The notes beneath the pieces were generated by a model. The model did not search any database, was not told where the DNA came from, and saw nothing but the letters and a program-made list of their open reading frames with translations. From assembly GCF_032878875.1 (NCBI RefSeq), contig NZ_CP118157.1:2542001-2606000 (forward strand): 64,000 nt of DNA, read 5' to 3'. Made by a program: the position numbers and the translations under genes. Every line of letters begins with the position of its first letter. The first letter of the stretch is position 1. Positions 55,685-64,000 of the stretch are shown one piece after another. Source of the DNA: Microbacterium sp. AB. Lineage in GTDB: Bacteria; Actinomycetota; Actinomycetes; Actinomycetales; Microbacteriaceae.

Positions 55685-56380
55685 CTACGCCGGGACGCTC
55701 CAGTCGACCGGCCGCGCGCCCTGCCGCACGAGCAGGTCGTTCGCCCGCGAGAACGGCCTCGACCCGAAGAACCCCCTGCTCGCCGACAGCGGCGACGGAT
55801 GGGCCGACTCGATCGACGGGACGGCGCCCAGCAGCGGCTTGAGGCTCGCCGCGTCGCGGCCCCAGAGGACGGCGACGAGCGGCGTGCCGCGTGCGGCCAG
55901 GGCGCGGATCGCGACCTCCGTCACCTTCTCCCAACCCCATCCGCGGTGCGAGGCCGGGGCTCCGGGGCGGACCGTGAGCACCCTGTTGAGCAGCATGACC
56001 CCCTGCGTGCTCCAGGCGGAGAGGTCGCCGTGCGGCACGGGCGGGACGCCGAGGTCGGCCTGGAGCTCGGCGTAGATGTTCTGCAGACTGCGCGGGATGG
56101 GGCGCACGTCCCGCTCGACGGCGAACGACAGGCCGATGGGATGGCCGGGCGTGGGATAGGGGTCCTGCCCGACGACGAGCACGCGGACGTCGTCGAACGG
56201 CTGCTGGAACGCCCGCAGCACGCGGTCGCCCGCGGGGAGGTAGCGGCGGCCCGCGGCGACCTCCGCGCGCAGACGGTCCCCGAGGGACGCGATGTCGGGG
56301 GCGACGGGCTCGAGCGCCCGCGCCCATCCGCCGTCGATGAGGCCCGCCTCGGCGAGCTCGGGAAGGGTCTTTCCTGGCAT
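55685..56380 (-). CDS. ung: Uracil-DNA glycosylase
   Basis: Removes uracil from DNA, family 1. 231 residues: water-activating Asp73 in [41 protein letters not shown] and the intercalation loop [14 protein letters not shown] chose the ATG at 56380 (MPGKTLPEL) with GCGAGG upstream; a GTG at 56395 overlapping the upstream stop is possible. 9 bp before the GNAT gene. Confidence 0.95.
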   Translation of the reverse strand: MPGKTLPELAEAGLIDGGWARALEPVAPDIASLGDRLRAEVAAGRRYLPAGDRVLRAFQQPFDDVRVLVVGQDPYPTPGHPIGLSFAVERDVRPIPRSLQNIYAELQADLGVPPVPHGDLSAWSTQGVMLLNRVLTVRPGAPASHRGWGWEKVTEVAIRALAARGTPLVAVLWGRDAASLKPLLGAVPSIESAHPSPLSASRGFFGSRPFSRANDLLVRQGARPVDWSVPA

Positions 56381-56391
56381 CTCGGCCTCGC

Positions 56392-56940
56392 TCACGCCGT
56401 CGGGGGCAGGCCGAGGTCCTCCTCGCGGACCGTGCCCTGGAACGACCACGGGAAGTCGATCCACAGATCGGTGTCCTTCCAGGCGTAGTCGGGCTGGACG
56501 ATCGTGGACGGCTTCGTGTAGATCGTCACGGAGCGCACGTCGGCGCCCTTGTCCTTCAGCAGCCGGACCGCGAGCGCGAGCGTGCGCCCCGAGTCCGCGA
56601 CGTCGTCGACGAGCAGCACCCGGCGCCCGTCGAGGTACTCCATGTCGAGCGCGGGCGGCAGCACCTCCGGCGCGTCGAGGACGGTGCCGATGCCGGTGTA
56701 GAACTCGACGTTGATCGCTCCGCAGTTCTTCGCCCCCAGGCCGTACGCGATGGCGCCTGCGGGCAGGAGGCCTCCCCGGGCGATCGCGACGACGACCTCG
56801 GGCTCGAATCCGGTGGCGATGATGGACCGGGCGAGGTCGCGGGTGGCCGAGCCGAACCCGTCCCAGGTGAGGGTCTCGCGCTCGATCGCAGCGTCGTGTG
56901 TCACGTCGGTCGTCCTTGTCGTGGGGGTGTGGCGGGTCAT
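56392..56940 (-). CDS. Phosphoribosyltransferase
   Basis: 182-residue type I phosphoribosyltransferase. Core from about residue 24: [30 protein letters not shown], the PRPP loop [17 protein letters not shown] and a C-terminal WIDFPWS typical of the actinobacterial xanthine/hypoxanthine-type group. The exact base is not fixed; it may salvage purines. ATG at 56940 overlaps the SDR stop (ATGA); GTG at 56904 with AAGGACG upstream is the alternative. Confidence 0.88.
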   Translation of the reverse strand: MTRHTPTTRTTDVTHDAAIERETLTWDGFGSATRDLARSIIATGFEPEVVVAIARGGLLPAGAIAYGLGAKNCGAINVEFYTGIGTVLDAPEVLPPALDMEYLDGRRVLLVDDVADSGRTLALAVRLLKDKGADVRSVTIYTKPSTIVQPDYAWKDTDLWIDFPWSFQGTVREEDLGLPPTA

Positions 56941-57722
56941 CGGCCCTTGCGCGTCTCGAGCGGGCCCCGGTGCAGCAGGTACTGCGCCGACTGTGCGACG
57001 GGGCGGACGGTCACGAGGTCGAGGTTCACGTGCCCGGGGGCGTTCAGCGCGTAGGCGATGACGTCTGCGACGTCGTCGGCCGTGAGCGGCTTGTCGACGT
57101 CCGCGTAGACCGAGTCGGCGGCGGCCCGGTCGCCGCCGAGGCGCGTGAGCGTGAACTCCTCCGTGTGGACCATGCCGGGCGCGATCTCGATGACGCGGAG
57201 GGGCTCGCCGTTGAGCTCCAGGCGCAGGGCCGCGGTGAGCATCGACTCGCCGGCCTTGGCCGCGTTGTACCCGCCGCCGCCGGGATACGCCAGCTGAGCC
57301 GCCGTCGAGGTCACGAAGAGCAGGTCGGCGTGGCCCGCGCCGCCGTCGACCGTCGCGCGCAGCCGGGGAAGGAGCGCCGCGACGAGGCGCTGCGCGGCGA
57401 GGACGTTGACCTCGTACATCCACGTCCAGTCGTCGGGGTCTCCCGACTCGACCCGGTCCACGCCGCGCGCGCCGCCCGCGATCTGCGCGAGGGCGTGCAC
57501 GGGGCCGGTCTCGTCGAGATACGCCGCGAGCGCGTCGACGTCGGCCTGCCGGGTGAGATCCGCCGCGAAGACGTCGGCGCCCGTCTCCCGCGCGACCGCC
57601 TCGAGGCGGTCCGCGCGACGCGCCACGCCCACGACGTCCCATCCGCTCGCGCGCAGGGCTCGCACCGTGGCCGCCCCGATCCCCGAGCTCGCTCCCGTCA
57701 CGACCGCACGTCTGTTCGCCAT
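56937..57722 (-). CDS. Short-chain dehydrogenase/reductase
   Basis: 261-residue NAD(P)-dependent [15 protein letters not shown] nucleotide motif near the start, IAGGARG in place of the usual NAG, and the catalytic Tyr/Lys in YNAAKAG preceded by the VTSTAAQ serine. The C-terminal half ([21 protein letters not shown]) matches the YdfG-like serine dehydrogenase group. Substrate unknown. First gene of a small leftward operon with the phosphoribosyltransferase and ung. Intact, unlike the SDR remnant at 24985. Confidence 0.9.
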   Translation of the reverse strand: MANRRAVVTGASSGIGAATVRALRASGWDVVGVARRADRLEAVARETGADVFAADLTRQADVDALAAYLDETGPVHALAQIAGGARGVDRVESGDPDDWTWMYEVNVLAAQRLVAALLPRLRATVDGGAGHADLLFVTSTAAQLAYPGGGGYNAAKAGESMLTAALRLELNGEPLRVIEIAPGMVHTEEFTLTRLGGDRAAADSVYADVDKPLTADDVADVIAYALNAPGHVNLDLVTVRPVAQSAQYLLHRGPLETRKGR

Positions 57723-57819
57723 CCCCCCAGTATGCCGTGGCCGCGGCGGTCCGCCATGACGGGGCGGGTCGGCGCATGACGCCCCGTGTCGCCGGATGTG
57801 ACGCCCCGTTTCCCGCGCG

Positions 57820-57848
57820 TTGCCCCTCCTCCCCCGCCCCCGTACTGT
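57820..57848 (+). promoter_or_regulatory. metY promoter (TTGCCC-17-TACTGT)
   Basis: -35 TTGCCC at 57820-57825 and -10 TACTGT at 57843-57848 with the ideal 17-bp spacing, 67 bp upstream of metY. Best full sigma-70-type promoter I see in the window. No clear riboswitch fold in the leader. Confidence 0.5.
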
Positions 57849-57914
57849 CGCTTGCGTGCCCGGTGCCGGGCGCCCCAGACGACGCGAGCCGCATCGGAAG
57901 ACCAGGAGACACCC

Positions 57915-59231
57915 ATGACCGAGAACTGGCGCTTCGAGACGAAGCAGATCCATTCCGGCGCCCAGCCCGACCCGGCGACGGGGGCACGTGCCACGCCGAT
58001 CTACAACACGACGTCGTACGTCTTCAAGGATGCCGAGCACGCGAAGAACCTCTTCGCCCTCGCCGAGACCGGCAACATCTACACGCGGATCCAGAACCCG
58101 ACGCAGGACGTCGTCGAGCAGCGCGTCGCCGCCCTCGAGGGCGGCACGGGCGCGCTGCTGGTCTCGAGCGGTCAGGCCGCCGAGACGTTCGCCGTGCTGA
58201 ACATCGCCCAGGCCGGCGATCACATCGTCTCCTCGAGCTCGATCTACGGCGGCACGTACAACCTCTTCAAGTACACGCTCGGCCGCCTCGGCATCCAGGT
58301 CAGCTTCGTCGAGAACCAGGACGACCCCGACGCATGGCGCGCGGCCGTCCGGCCGAACACGAAGCTCTTCTTCGCCGAGACCATCGGCAACCCGGCGATC
58401 AACGTCCTCGACATCCGGACGGTCGCCGACATCGCGCACGAGAGCGGCGTCCCGCTCATCGTCGACAACACGATCGCGACGCCCTACCTCATCCGTCCCT
58501 TCGAGTTCGGCGCCGACATCGTCGTGCACTCGGCCACGAAGTTCCTCGGCGGGCACGGCACGGTCATCGGCGGCGTCCTCGTCGACGGCGGCCGTTTCCC
58601 GTGGGCGCGGAACGTGGAGCGGTTCCCCGGCCTCACCGAGCCCGACCCCTCGTACCACGGAGCCAGCTACACGGCGGCCGTGGGCGACGAGCTCGCCTAC
58701 ATCACCAAGGCACGCGTCCAGCTGCTGCGCGACCTCGGCTCCTCGATCGCCCCGCAGAGCGCATGGCAGCTCATCCAGGGCATCGAGACGCTGTCGCTGC
58801 GCATCGAGCGCCACGTGCAGAACGCGCAGGAGATCGCGGAGTGGCTCGAGAGCCACCCTGACGTCGCCACGGTGTACTACTCGGGCCTGCCCTCCTCGCC
58901 CTGGTACGCGCTCGCGAACCGCTACGCGCCCAGGGGCGTGGGCGCCGTGCTCTCGTTCGAGCTCAAGGGCGGCGTCGACGCCGGCCGGACGTTCGTGAAC
59001 TCGCTGAGCCTGTTCAGCCACCTCGCGAACATCGGCGACGTGCGCTCGCTCGTCATCCATCCCGCCTCGACGACCCACTCCCAGCTCTCCCCCGAGGAGC
59101 AGCTCACGAGCGGCGTCACGCCGGGCCTCGTGCGCCTGTCCGTCGGCCTGGAGAGCGTCGACGACCTCAAGGCCGACCTCGAGCAGGCGCTCACGGCCGC
59201 ACGGGAGACGGCGGCCGCGGCGCGCGTCTGA
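57915..59231 (+). CDS. metY: O-acetylhomoserine sulfhydrylase
   Basis: PLP enzyme of the Cys/Met metabolism family that makes homocysteine from O-acetylhomoserine and sulfide. 438 residues, typical for MetY and longer than MetB. PLP lysine Lys209 in VVHSATKFLGGHGT, YTRIQNPT near the start and NIGDVRSLVIHPASTTH near the end. ATG with CAGGAG upstream. Followed by a terminator hairpin and repeat copy C, then metX, which makes its substrate. Confidence 0.95.
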   Translation: MTENWRFETKQIHSGAQPDPATGARATPIYNTTSYVFKDAEHAKNLFALAETGNIYTRIQNPTQDVVEQRVAALEGGTGALLVSSGQAAETFAVLNIAQAGDHIVSSSSIYGGTYNLFKYTLGRLGIQVSFVENQDDPDAWRAAVRPNTKLFFAETIGNPAINVLDIRTVADIAHESGVPLIVDNTIATPYLIRPFEFGADIVVHSATKFLGGHGTVIGGVLVDGGRFPWARNVERFPGLTEPDPSYHGASYTAAVGDELAYITKARVQLLRDLGSSIAPQSAWQLIQGIETLSLRIERHVQNAQEIAEWLESHPDVATVYYSGLPSSPWYALANRYAPRGVGAVLSFELKGGVDAGRTFVNSLSLFSHLANIGDVRSLVIHPASTTHSQLSPEEQLTSGVTPGLVRLSVGLESVDDLKADLEQALTAARETAAAARV

Positions 59232-59247
59232 CCCGCACCGCTCTTCG

Positions 59248-59279
59248 GATGCCCCGGGCTGAGTACAGGCCGGGGCATC
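59248..59279 (+). terminator. Terminator hairpin after metY
   Basis: GATGCCCCGG (59248-59257) pairs exactly with CCGGGGCATC (59270-59279) around a 12-nt loop, 16 bp past the stop, followed by TGTGTG. Separates metY from metX transcription. Confidence 0.65.
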
Positions 59280-59300
59280 TGTGTGCGAGCGCGGGGCGCG

Positions 59301-59399
59301 CCGACGCGAGAATCCAGGTACGCCGCGAGAATGCCGGCGGCGGACGGATCGTCGACGCGGACGCGGATTCTCGATGCGTCGCGGGATTCTCGCGCCGAC
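59301..59399. repeat. Dispersed palindromic repeat, copy C
   Basis: Contains two CGAGAAT motifs facing two ATTCTCG motifs: GCGAGAATCC and CGCGAGAATGCC on the left, GGATTCTCG and GGGATTCTCGCG on the right. It shares the GGCGGACGGATC segment with copy B (54116). Lies between metY and metX. Confidence 0.6.
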
Positions 59400-59434
59400 A
59401 CGTAACAGTGTCCCGGGCGGCTGTCGCGGCACGG

Positions 59435-59440
59435 GACAAT
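59435..59440 (+). promoter_or_regulatory. metX -10 element (GACAAT), leaderless-type spacing
   Basis: GACAAT ends exactly 6 nt before the metX ATG; no ribosome-binding site precedes the gene. Weaker than TAnnnT, so moderate support. Confidence 0.38.
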
Positions 59441-59446
59441 GGACGG

Positions 59447-60652
59447 ATGGACTGGCAGATCTCCGAGGACACGGTGCCTTCCGCTCCCGTCACGGAGGCC
59501 GATGCCCGGTCCATGGCCGGGCGGCCCCCCGCGACGGGCGCGTGGCGCGACGGCGACCCCGCCGGCGGGCGCTCGTTCGCCGCCTTCGGCGCGCTCCGCA
59601 CCGAGAGCGGCTCGGTCCTCCCGGGCTTCCGCCTCGCGTACGAGACCTGGGGAGAGCTGAGCCCGGCGCGCGACAACGCCGTCCTCATCCTCCATGCGCT
59701 CACGGGCGACAGCCACGTGAGCGGCCCCGCTGGCCCCGGGCATCCGACCTCCGGGTGGTGGGACGACCTCGTCGGCCCCGGCCTCGCGATCGACACGGAC
59801 CGCTTCTTCGTCATCGCCCCCAACGTCCTCGGCGGCTGCCAGGGATCGACGGGCCCCGCGAGCGTCCACCCCGACGGCGAGGCCTGGGGAGCCCGCTTCC
59901 CGTACCTCACCATCCGCGACCAGGTCGCCGCGCAGGTCCGGCTCGCGGATGCGCTGGGCATCGACCGCTGGGCCGCGGTCGTCGGCGGGTCGATGGGCGG
60001 GATGCACGCGCTGGAGTGGGCCGTGGGGCAGCCCGAGCGCGTCGAGCGGCTCGCGATCCTCTCGTCGCCGCCGATCAACACAGCCGACCAGATCGCGCTC
60101 AACTCCGTGCAGATCGAGGCGATCGAGATCGACCCGCGGTTCGCCGGCGGCGAGTACTACGACGCCGCGCCGGGCGAGGGCCCGCACCGCGGCCTCGCCC
60201 TCGCCCGCCGCATGGCGCTGCTGAACTACCGCAGCCCCACCGAGCTCAACCAGCGCTTCCAGCGCTCCTGGCAGTCGGGCGTGAACCCGATCGGCCACGG
60301 CGGTCGCTTCGCCGTGGAGTCGTACCTCGACTTCCACGGCAACAAGTTCACGCGGCGCTTCGACGCGAACAGCTACATCCGTCTCGTGGAGGCGATGGAC
60401 TCGCACGACGTCGGACGCGACCGCGGCGGGGTCGAGGAGGCGCTCTCGCACGTGACGGCGCGGACGCTCGTCCTCGGGATCGACAGCGACCGCCTCTTCC
60501 CCGTCGAGGGGCAGCATCGCATCGCGCGCAGCGTGCCGGACACGCTGGACGGGCAGGAGGCCGTGGTGCTGCACAGCGACTTCGGCCACGACGGCTTCCT
60601 CATCGAGACGGAGGCCGTCTCCCACCACCTCGGACGCCTCCTCGCCGCATAG
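59447..60652 (+). CDS. metX: Homoserine O-acetyltransferase
   Basis: Alpha/beta-hydrolase-fold enzyme that acetylates homoserine, feeding metY. 401 residues. Nucleophile Ser182 in VVGGSMGGMHALEW, Asp in LGIDSDRLFP, His in SDFGHDGFLIE, plus the family opening YETWGELS and the NVLGGCQGSTGP loop. Its own leaderless-type promoter separates it from metY. Could be a succinyltransferase by name only; actinobacterial MetX are acetyltransferases. Confidence 0.95.
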   Translation: MDWQISEDTVPSAPVTEADARSMAGRPPATGAWRDGDPAGGRSFAAFGALRTESGSVLPGFRLAYETWGELSPARDNAVLILHALTGDSHVSGPAGPGHPTSGWWDDLVGPGLAIDTDRFFVIAPNVLGGCQGSTGPASVHPDGEAWGARFPYLTIRDQVAAQVRLADALGIDRWAAVVGGSMGGMHALEWAVGQPERVERLAILSSPPINTADQIALNSVQIEAIEIDPRFAGGEYYDAAPGEGPHRGLALARRMALLNYRSPTELNQRFQRSWQSGVNPIGHGGRFAVESYLDFHGNKFTRRFDANSYIRLVEAMDSHDVGRDRGGVEEALSHVTARTLVLGIDSDRLFPVEGQHRIARSVPDTLDGQEAVVLHSDFGHDGFLIETEAVSHHLGRLLAA

Positions 60653-60695
60653 CCGGGCCCGCGTTGCGCGGACGACGGCCACCGGCCGCGATCGA

Positions 60696-60757
60696 CCTTC
60701 GAATGACGAATTCGACCCGGTCGCCGCTGCAAACCGGGTCGAATTCGTCATTCAAGG
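60696..60757. terminator. Long bidirectional hairpin between metX and ohr
   Basis: Perfect 20-nt arms (60701-60720 and 60734-60753) with 13-nt loop; the stem extends by CCTT/AAGG past one bulged C to 60696 and 60757. It lies between convergent metX and ohr, so it can stop both transcripts. Contains GAATTC in each arm. Confidence 0.65.
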
Positions 60758-60788
60758 CATGTGGGAGCGGGCCATAAGGCCCCGGAGG

Positions 60789-61211
60789 TCAGTCGTCGGT
60801 CGCGGTGACGAGCACCTCGATGTTGCCGCGCGTCGCGTTGGAGTACGGGCAGACCCGGTGCGCCGCGTCGGCGAGCGACTGCGCCGTCTCGTGGTCGAGC
60901 TCCGGGATGACGACCTCGAGCTGGACGGCGAGCTGGAAGCCTCCCTCCCCGTTCGAGCCGATCGAGACGCGGGCGCCGACCGAGGAGCCCTCGATCGAGA
61001 CCTTCTGCGAGCGCGCGACGCCCTGCAGCGCGGAGTGGAAGCAGGCGGCGTAGCCCGCGGCGAAGAGCTGCTCGGGGTTCGCACCGTCGCCCGATCCGCC
61101 CATCTCCTTCGGGATCGCGAGGTCGAAGGCGAGGTCCGTCCCCGCGACGGCGACCTGCCCGTTCCGTCCGGCTCCGGTCGCGAGTGCTTCTGTCGTGTAG
61201 ATGGCGTCCAT
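60789..61211 (-). CDS. ohr: Organic hydroperoxide resistance protein (Ohr/OsmC family)
   Basis: Thiol peroxidase that reduces organic hydroperoxides, 140 residues. Catalytic Cys57 in AAGYAACFHSAL and resolving Cys121 in AHRVCPYSNATRGN, both in the Ohr positions. Cytoplasmic dimer expected. Usually controlled by OhrR, but no marR-type gene is adjacent. ATG at 61211. Confidence 0.95.
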   Translation of the reverse strand: MDAIYTTEALATGAGRNGQVAVAGTDLAFDLAIPKEMGGSGDGANPEQLFAAGYAACFHSALQGVARSQKVSIEGSSVGARVSIGSNGEGGFQLAVQLEVVIPELDHETAQSLADAAHRVCPYSNATRGNIEVLVTATDD

Positions 61212-61285
61212 CCTCCGAGACTATGCGCGCGGCGTCGCCGGGCGGCCATCCTGCACATTCTCCCAGCGACGTCGTGGCGAACCCG

Positions 61286-62356
61286 TCAGCTCCACTCCCC
61301 CGTGGACAGGAAGCGCTCCATCCGCTCGCGGTGCGGAGCGAGGTCGAAGCCCTGCTCGGCCACCCACGCGTCGTCGTAGTAGGTGCGGGCGTAGCGCGCG
61401 CCGCCGTCGCAGATGAGCGTGACGACGCTGCCGTGCTCCCCCGCCCGGATCATCCGCGCGATGAGCCGGAACGCGCCCACGAGGTTCGTCCCCGTCGATC
61501 CTCCCGCCCAGTGGAGCGTGCGATCCTTCAGCAGCCGGATGGCCGCGAGGGAGGCGGCGTCGGGGATCGGCAGCACCTCGTCGATGACGCCGGGGACGAA
61601 CGACGGCTCGACGCGCGGACGTCCGATGCCCTCGATGCGGCTCGGAACGCCCGTCGTGTGGTCGAGGCGTCCCGTGCGCCACGCGGCGGTGTACGCGGAG
61701 TTCTCGGGGTCGACCACGGCGATGCGCGTGGGATGGCGGCGATAGCGCACGTAGCGCCCGAAGGTCGCGCTCGTGCCGCCCGTTCCGGCGCCGACGACGA
61801 TCCAGCTCGGGACGGGGTGCCGCTCGGCCGCGAGCTGCTCGAACACGCTCTCGGCGATGTTGTTGTTCCCGCGCCAGTCGGTGGCCCGCTCGGCGAACGT
61901 GAACTGGTCGAGGTAGTGCCCGCCCGCCTCGTCCGCGAGGCGCTGGGCCTCGTCGTACATGGTGGCGGGGTCGTCGACCACATGGCAGCGGCCGCCGTAG
62001 AACTGGATGAGCTCGATCTTCTCGCGGCTCGTGCCGCGCGGGATCACCGTGACGAAGTCGAGCCCGAGCATGCGGGCGAAGTACGCCTCCGACACGGCCG
62101 TCGATCCGCTCGAGGCCTCCACGAGCGTCGTGGCCTCGTCGATGCGGCCGTTGACGAGACCGTACAGGATGAGCGAGCGCGCGAGCCGGTGCTTGAGCGA
62201 CCCCGTCGGATGGACGGACTCGTCCTTGAGGTAGAGGTCGATGCCCCATTCCGCCGGCAGCGGGAAGACGTGCAGGTGGGTGTCGGCGTTGCGATTGGCG
62301 TCGGCTTCGAGCAGCCGGATGGCATCGCGCACCCAGGCGCATCGGTCGACGGTCAC
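61286..62356 (-). CDS. PLP-dependent cysteine synthase-family protein (Cds1-like L-cysteine desulfhydrase)
   Basis: 356-residue fold-type II PLP enzyme. PLP lysine Lys55 in [12 protein letters not shown], phosphate loop [12 protein letters not shown], and a GGSTGTN segment near 290. The sequence resembles mycobacterial Cds1, an L-cysteine desulfhydrase, more than CysK; it lacks the CysK SGNTG motif, having SSGSTA. Would release sulfide and pyruvate from cysteine. GTG start, TAGGGT -10 6 nt upstream (leaderless type). Confidence 0.82.
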   Translation of the reverse strand: MTVDRCAWVRDAIRLLEADANRNADTHLHVFPLPAEWGIDLYLKDESVHPTGSLKHRLARSLILYGLVNGRIDEATTLVEASSGSTAVSEAYFARMLGLDFVTVIPRGTSREKIELIQFYGGRCHVVDDPATMYDEAQRLADEAGGHYLDQFTFAERATDWRGNNNIAESVFEQLAAERHPVPSWIVVGAGTGGTSATFGRYVRYRRHPTRIAVVDPENSAYTAAWRTGRLDHTTGVPSRIEGIGRPRVEPSFVPGVIDEVLPIPDAASLAAIRLLKDRTLHWAGGSTGTNLVGAFRLIARMIRAGEHGSVVTLICDGGARYARTYYDDAWVAEQGFDLAPHRERMERFLSTGEWS

Positions 62357-62362
62357 CCTCCG

Positions 62363-62368
62363 ACCCTA
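62363..62368 (-). promoter_or_regulatory. -10 element (TAGGGT) of the cysteine desulfhydrase-like gene, leaderless-type spacing
   Basis: TAGGGT on the minus strand ends 6 nt before the GTG start, the leaderless distance. The intervening GGAGG abuts the GTG too closely to act as a ribosome site. Confidence 0.45.
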
Positions 62369-62418
62369 TGCGCCGCCGCTCCGCCGTGCGGATCGACGTC
62401 CTGTGCCGCGCTGCGGCG

Positions 62419-63699
62419 TCAGGCGGTCGGGATGGGCGAGGTGCCGGGCCCCTCCGAAGAGAGTCCGTCGACCTCGGCGGGCGGACGGGCGTCGCCGCGG
62501 CGCTCGACGGCGAAGGCCGTCACGGCGATGGCCACGCCGATGAGCGACAGCACGACGCCGAGCCAGACGGGTGCGGCGTACCCCCATCCCGCGGCGATCA
62601 CCGCACCGCCCAGGGCCGCGCCGAGGCTGTTGCCGATGTTGAGCGCCGAGTGGTTGAGCGACGCGCCGATCGCCTGATGCTCCTTCGCGACGTCGAGCAG
62701 GCGCAGCTGCACGGTCGGCGTGGCGGTCGCCGACACCGTCGCGAAGACGAACAGCCCGACGATGAGCGGCACGACGGCATGCGACACGACGCCCACGAGC
62801 GCCGCCGCCGCGGCGAGCGCCGCGAGGCCGTAGACGAGCGTGCGCCGCACGCTGATGTCGGCCAGGACGCCGCCGAGGAAGTTGCCGATCGTCATCCCCA
62901 GGCCGATCGAGACGAGCGCGATCGGGACGACCCGCTCCTCCGCCCCCGCGACCTCCGTCACGAGCGTGGCCACGTAGCTGTACACGGCGAAGAACGCGCC
63001 GAAGCCGATCGAGCCGACGGCGATCGTGAACCACACCTGCGGGATGCGGAAGACGCCGAGCTCGTGCCGGGCCGTGCGGCCCGCGTCGCCGGGCCGGGCC
63101 GGCACGAAGAGCACAATCATCAGCAGCGCGACGAGGAAGACCACGGCGACGACGAGGTAGGCCGCGCGCCATCCCATCAGCTGGCCGAGGAGCGTGCCTC
63201 CGGGGACGCCCACGACGTTCGCGATCGTGAGGCCGCTCATGACGATCGCGATCGCCCTGCCGCGCCTCTCCGCGCCGAAGAGGTCGGCGGCGACGACGGC
63301 GGCCATCCCGAAGTAGGCGCCGTGCGGGAGACCGGACAGGAAGCGCGACAGCCCCACCAGCCCGAACGTCGGCATGACGAACGTGAGGCCGTTGAACACG
63401 AGGAGCGCCAGGGCCAGCGCGATGAGCACGCGGCGGCGCGGATAGCGAGAGACGAAGGCGACGATCGTCGGGGCCCCCACGACGACGCCGAGCGCGTAGA
63501 GGCTGATGAGGATGCCGGCCTGTGCGAGGGCCTCCTCCGGGCTCTCCGCGTACACCTGCGGCAGCAGGTCGCCGGCGATGCCGGGCAGCAGGCCCATCGA
63601 CACGAACTCGGTCATGCCGATGCCGAAGGCGCCGACGGCGAGCGAGAGGAGCGCCCACATCGCCGCACCCCTCGACGTGGGGGTCGAGGTGGTGGTCAC
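62419..63699 (-). CDS. MFS transporter, DHA1/AraJ-like
   Basis: 426-residue major facilitator with 12 predicted helices. GIGMTEFVSMGLLPGIA at helix 1, APTIVAFVSRYPRRR at the 2-3 loop, LPHGAYFGMAAVVAADLFGAERRGRA, and the VPGGTLLGQLMGWR motif C typical of drug or sugar exporters such as AraJ. Substrate unknown. GTG start with TAGAAT 6 nt upstream. Tandem with the preceding thiamine-binding gene. Confidence 0.92.
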   Translation of the reverse strand: MTTTSTPTSRGAAMWALLSLAVGAFGIGMTEFVSMGLLPGIAGDLLPQVYAESPEEALAQAGILISLYALGVVVGAPTIVAFVSRYPRRRVLIALALALLVFNGLTFVMPTFGLVGLSRFLSGLPHGAYFGMAAVVAADLFGAERRGRAIAIVMSGLTIANVVGVPGGTLLGQLMGWRAAYLVVAVVFLVALLMIVLFVPARPGDAGRTARHELGVFRIPQVWFTIAVGSIGFGAFFAVYSYVATLVTEVAGAEERVVPIALVSIGLGMTIGNFLGGVLADISVRRTLVYGLAALAAAAALVGVVSHAVVPLIVGLFVFATVSATATPTVQLRLLDVAKEHQAIGASLNHSALNIGNSLGAALGGAVIAAGWGYAAPVWLGVVLSLIGVAIAVTAFAVERRGDARPPAEVDGLSSEGPGTSPIPTA

Positions 63700-63705
63700 C
63701 GACCG

Positions 63706-63711
63706 ATTCTA
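63706..63711 (-). promoter_or_regulatory. -10 element (TAGAAT) of the MFS gene, leaderless-type spacing
   Basis: TAGAAT on the minus strand, close to TATAAT, ends exactly 6 nt before the GTG start. No ribosome-binding site. The clearest leaderless arrangement in the window. Confidence 0.55.
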
Positions 63712-63718
63712 CGGGCGA

Positions 63719-64000
63719 TCAGGGACGCTCGTCGCGGGTGTCCTCGATCGCACGTTCGAGGCGCTCGACCTTCCCGTCGATCTCGCCCTCGTAGCCGGCT
63801 CGGATGTCGGCCTTGATGACGAGCGAGATCCGCGGTCCGAAGGCGGCGACGGCCTCGGTCGCCCGCTTGACGACGTCGAACACCTCGTCCCACTCCCCCT
63901 CGATCTCGGTGAACATGCTCGTCGTCCTGTTCGGCAGGCCGGAGTCGCGGACGACCCGGACGGCGGCGGCGACGGCGTCGTGCACCGAGCCGTCCGGGTC
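63719..64000 (-). CDS. Thiamine-binding protein (YqgV/MTH1187 family), 5' truncated by window edge
   Basis: C-terminal 93 residues of a small ferredoxin-fold protein. SVHDAVAAAVRVVRDSGLPNR, SMFTEIEGEWDEVFDVVKRA and the FGPRISLVIKADIR strand match the MTH1187/YkoF-like thiamine-binding family, whose members are about 100 aa. The frame is open to base 64000, so only a few residues are missing. 19 bp upstream of the MFS gene. Confidence 0.85.
   Translation of the reverse strand, partial: DPDGSVHDAVAAAVRVVRDSGLPNRTTSMFTEIEGEWDEVFDVVKRATEAVAAFGPRISLVIKADIRAGYEGEIDGKVERLERAIEDTRDERP

Overview
The window is GC-rich chromosomal DNA of an actinobacterium. The conserved argS-lysA-hom-thrC-thrB-rho-prfA gene string, many GTG starts, 1-4 nt gene overlaps, DUF3097 and PspA/TPM genes, and several promoters placed as for leaderless mRNAs point to Microbacteriaceae, probably a Microbacterium-like genus. 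That placement is inferred from gene content and style. I see no transposase, phage gene, CRISPR array or rRNA. There is one tRNA gene, tRNA-Arg(CCG).

Layout: 2-1226 holds the end of cysK and all of cysE. 1352-13253 is a 12-kb catabolic locus. One arm, transcribed leftward, encodes an adenosine/adenine deaminase-like enzyme, a GntR/UTRA regulator, an amidohydrolase and an amidase. The other arm, transcribed rightward, encodes a four-gene NMT1/THI5-type ABC importer, two acyl-CoA-dehydrogenase-fold flavoenzymes and an NtaA/DszA-type flavin monooxygenase. The shared promoter region carries two identical 13-bp sites. 13281-23886 is the leftward housekeeping block argS, DUF2993, lysA, hom, thrC, thrB, rho, prfA. 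23960-29719 holds an SGNH hydrolase, the tRNA, a short-chain dehydrogenase remnant, a second SGNH hydrolase, a MacB-type ABC exporter with a TetR regulator, and a luciferase-like oxidoreductase. 29934-33932 has a DASS anion transporter, a membrane-anchored sulfite-oxidase-fold protein and a universal stress protein.

34051-39511 carries recQ with a C-terminal phosphoribosyltransferase-like domain, a degenerate CPBP membrane protein, trmB, DUF3097 and a TetR regulator. 39533-42466 is a divergent GH43 glycosidase/MFS sugar transporter pair around a 12-bp palindrome. 42651-45516 encodes a TPM-domain coiled-coil envelope protein and PspA. 45679-48310 has an arginase-fold protein, a 2-hydroxyacid dehydrogenase and a small HExxH protein. 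48300-55004 has a SIP-domain protein under a DtxR/IdeR-like iron box, divergent from an alpha/beta hydrolase plus Opp-type ABC importer operon. 55046-64000 holds a GNAT acetyltransferase, ung, a phosphoribosyltransferase, an SDR, metY, metX, ohr, a cysteine desulfhydrase-like enzyme, an MFS transporter and the end of a thiamine-binding YqgV-type protein.

Themes: cysK/cysE, hom, metX, metY and a cysteine-desulfhydrase homologue put much aspartate-family and sulfur amino acid metabolism in one window. The strongest candidates for something undescribed are the divergent hydrolase/monooxygenase/importer locus, a dispersed palindromic repeat family (three copies, one forming the tail of an ABC ATPase gene), and the iron-box SIP / alpha/beta hydrolase / Opp transporter neighbourhood.
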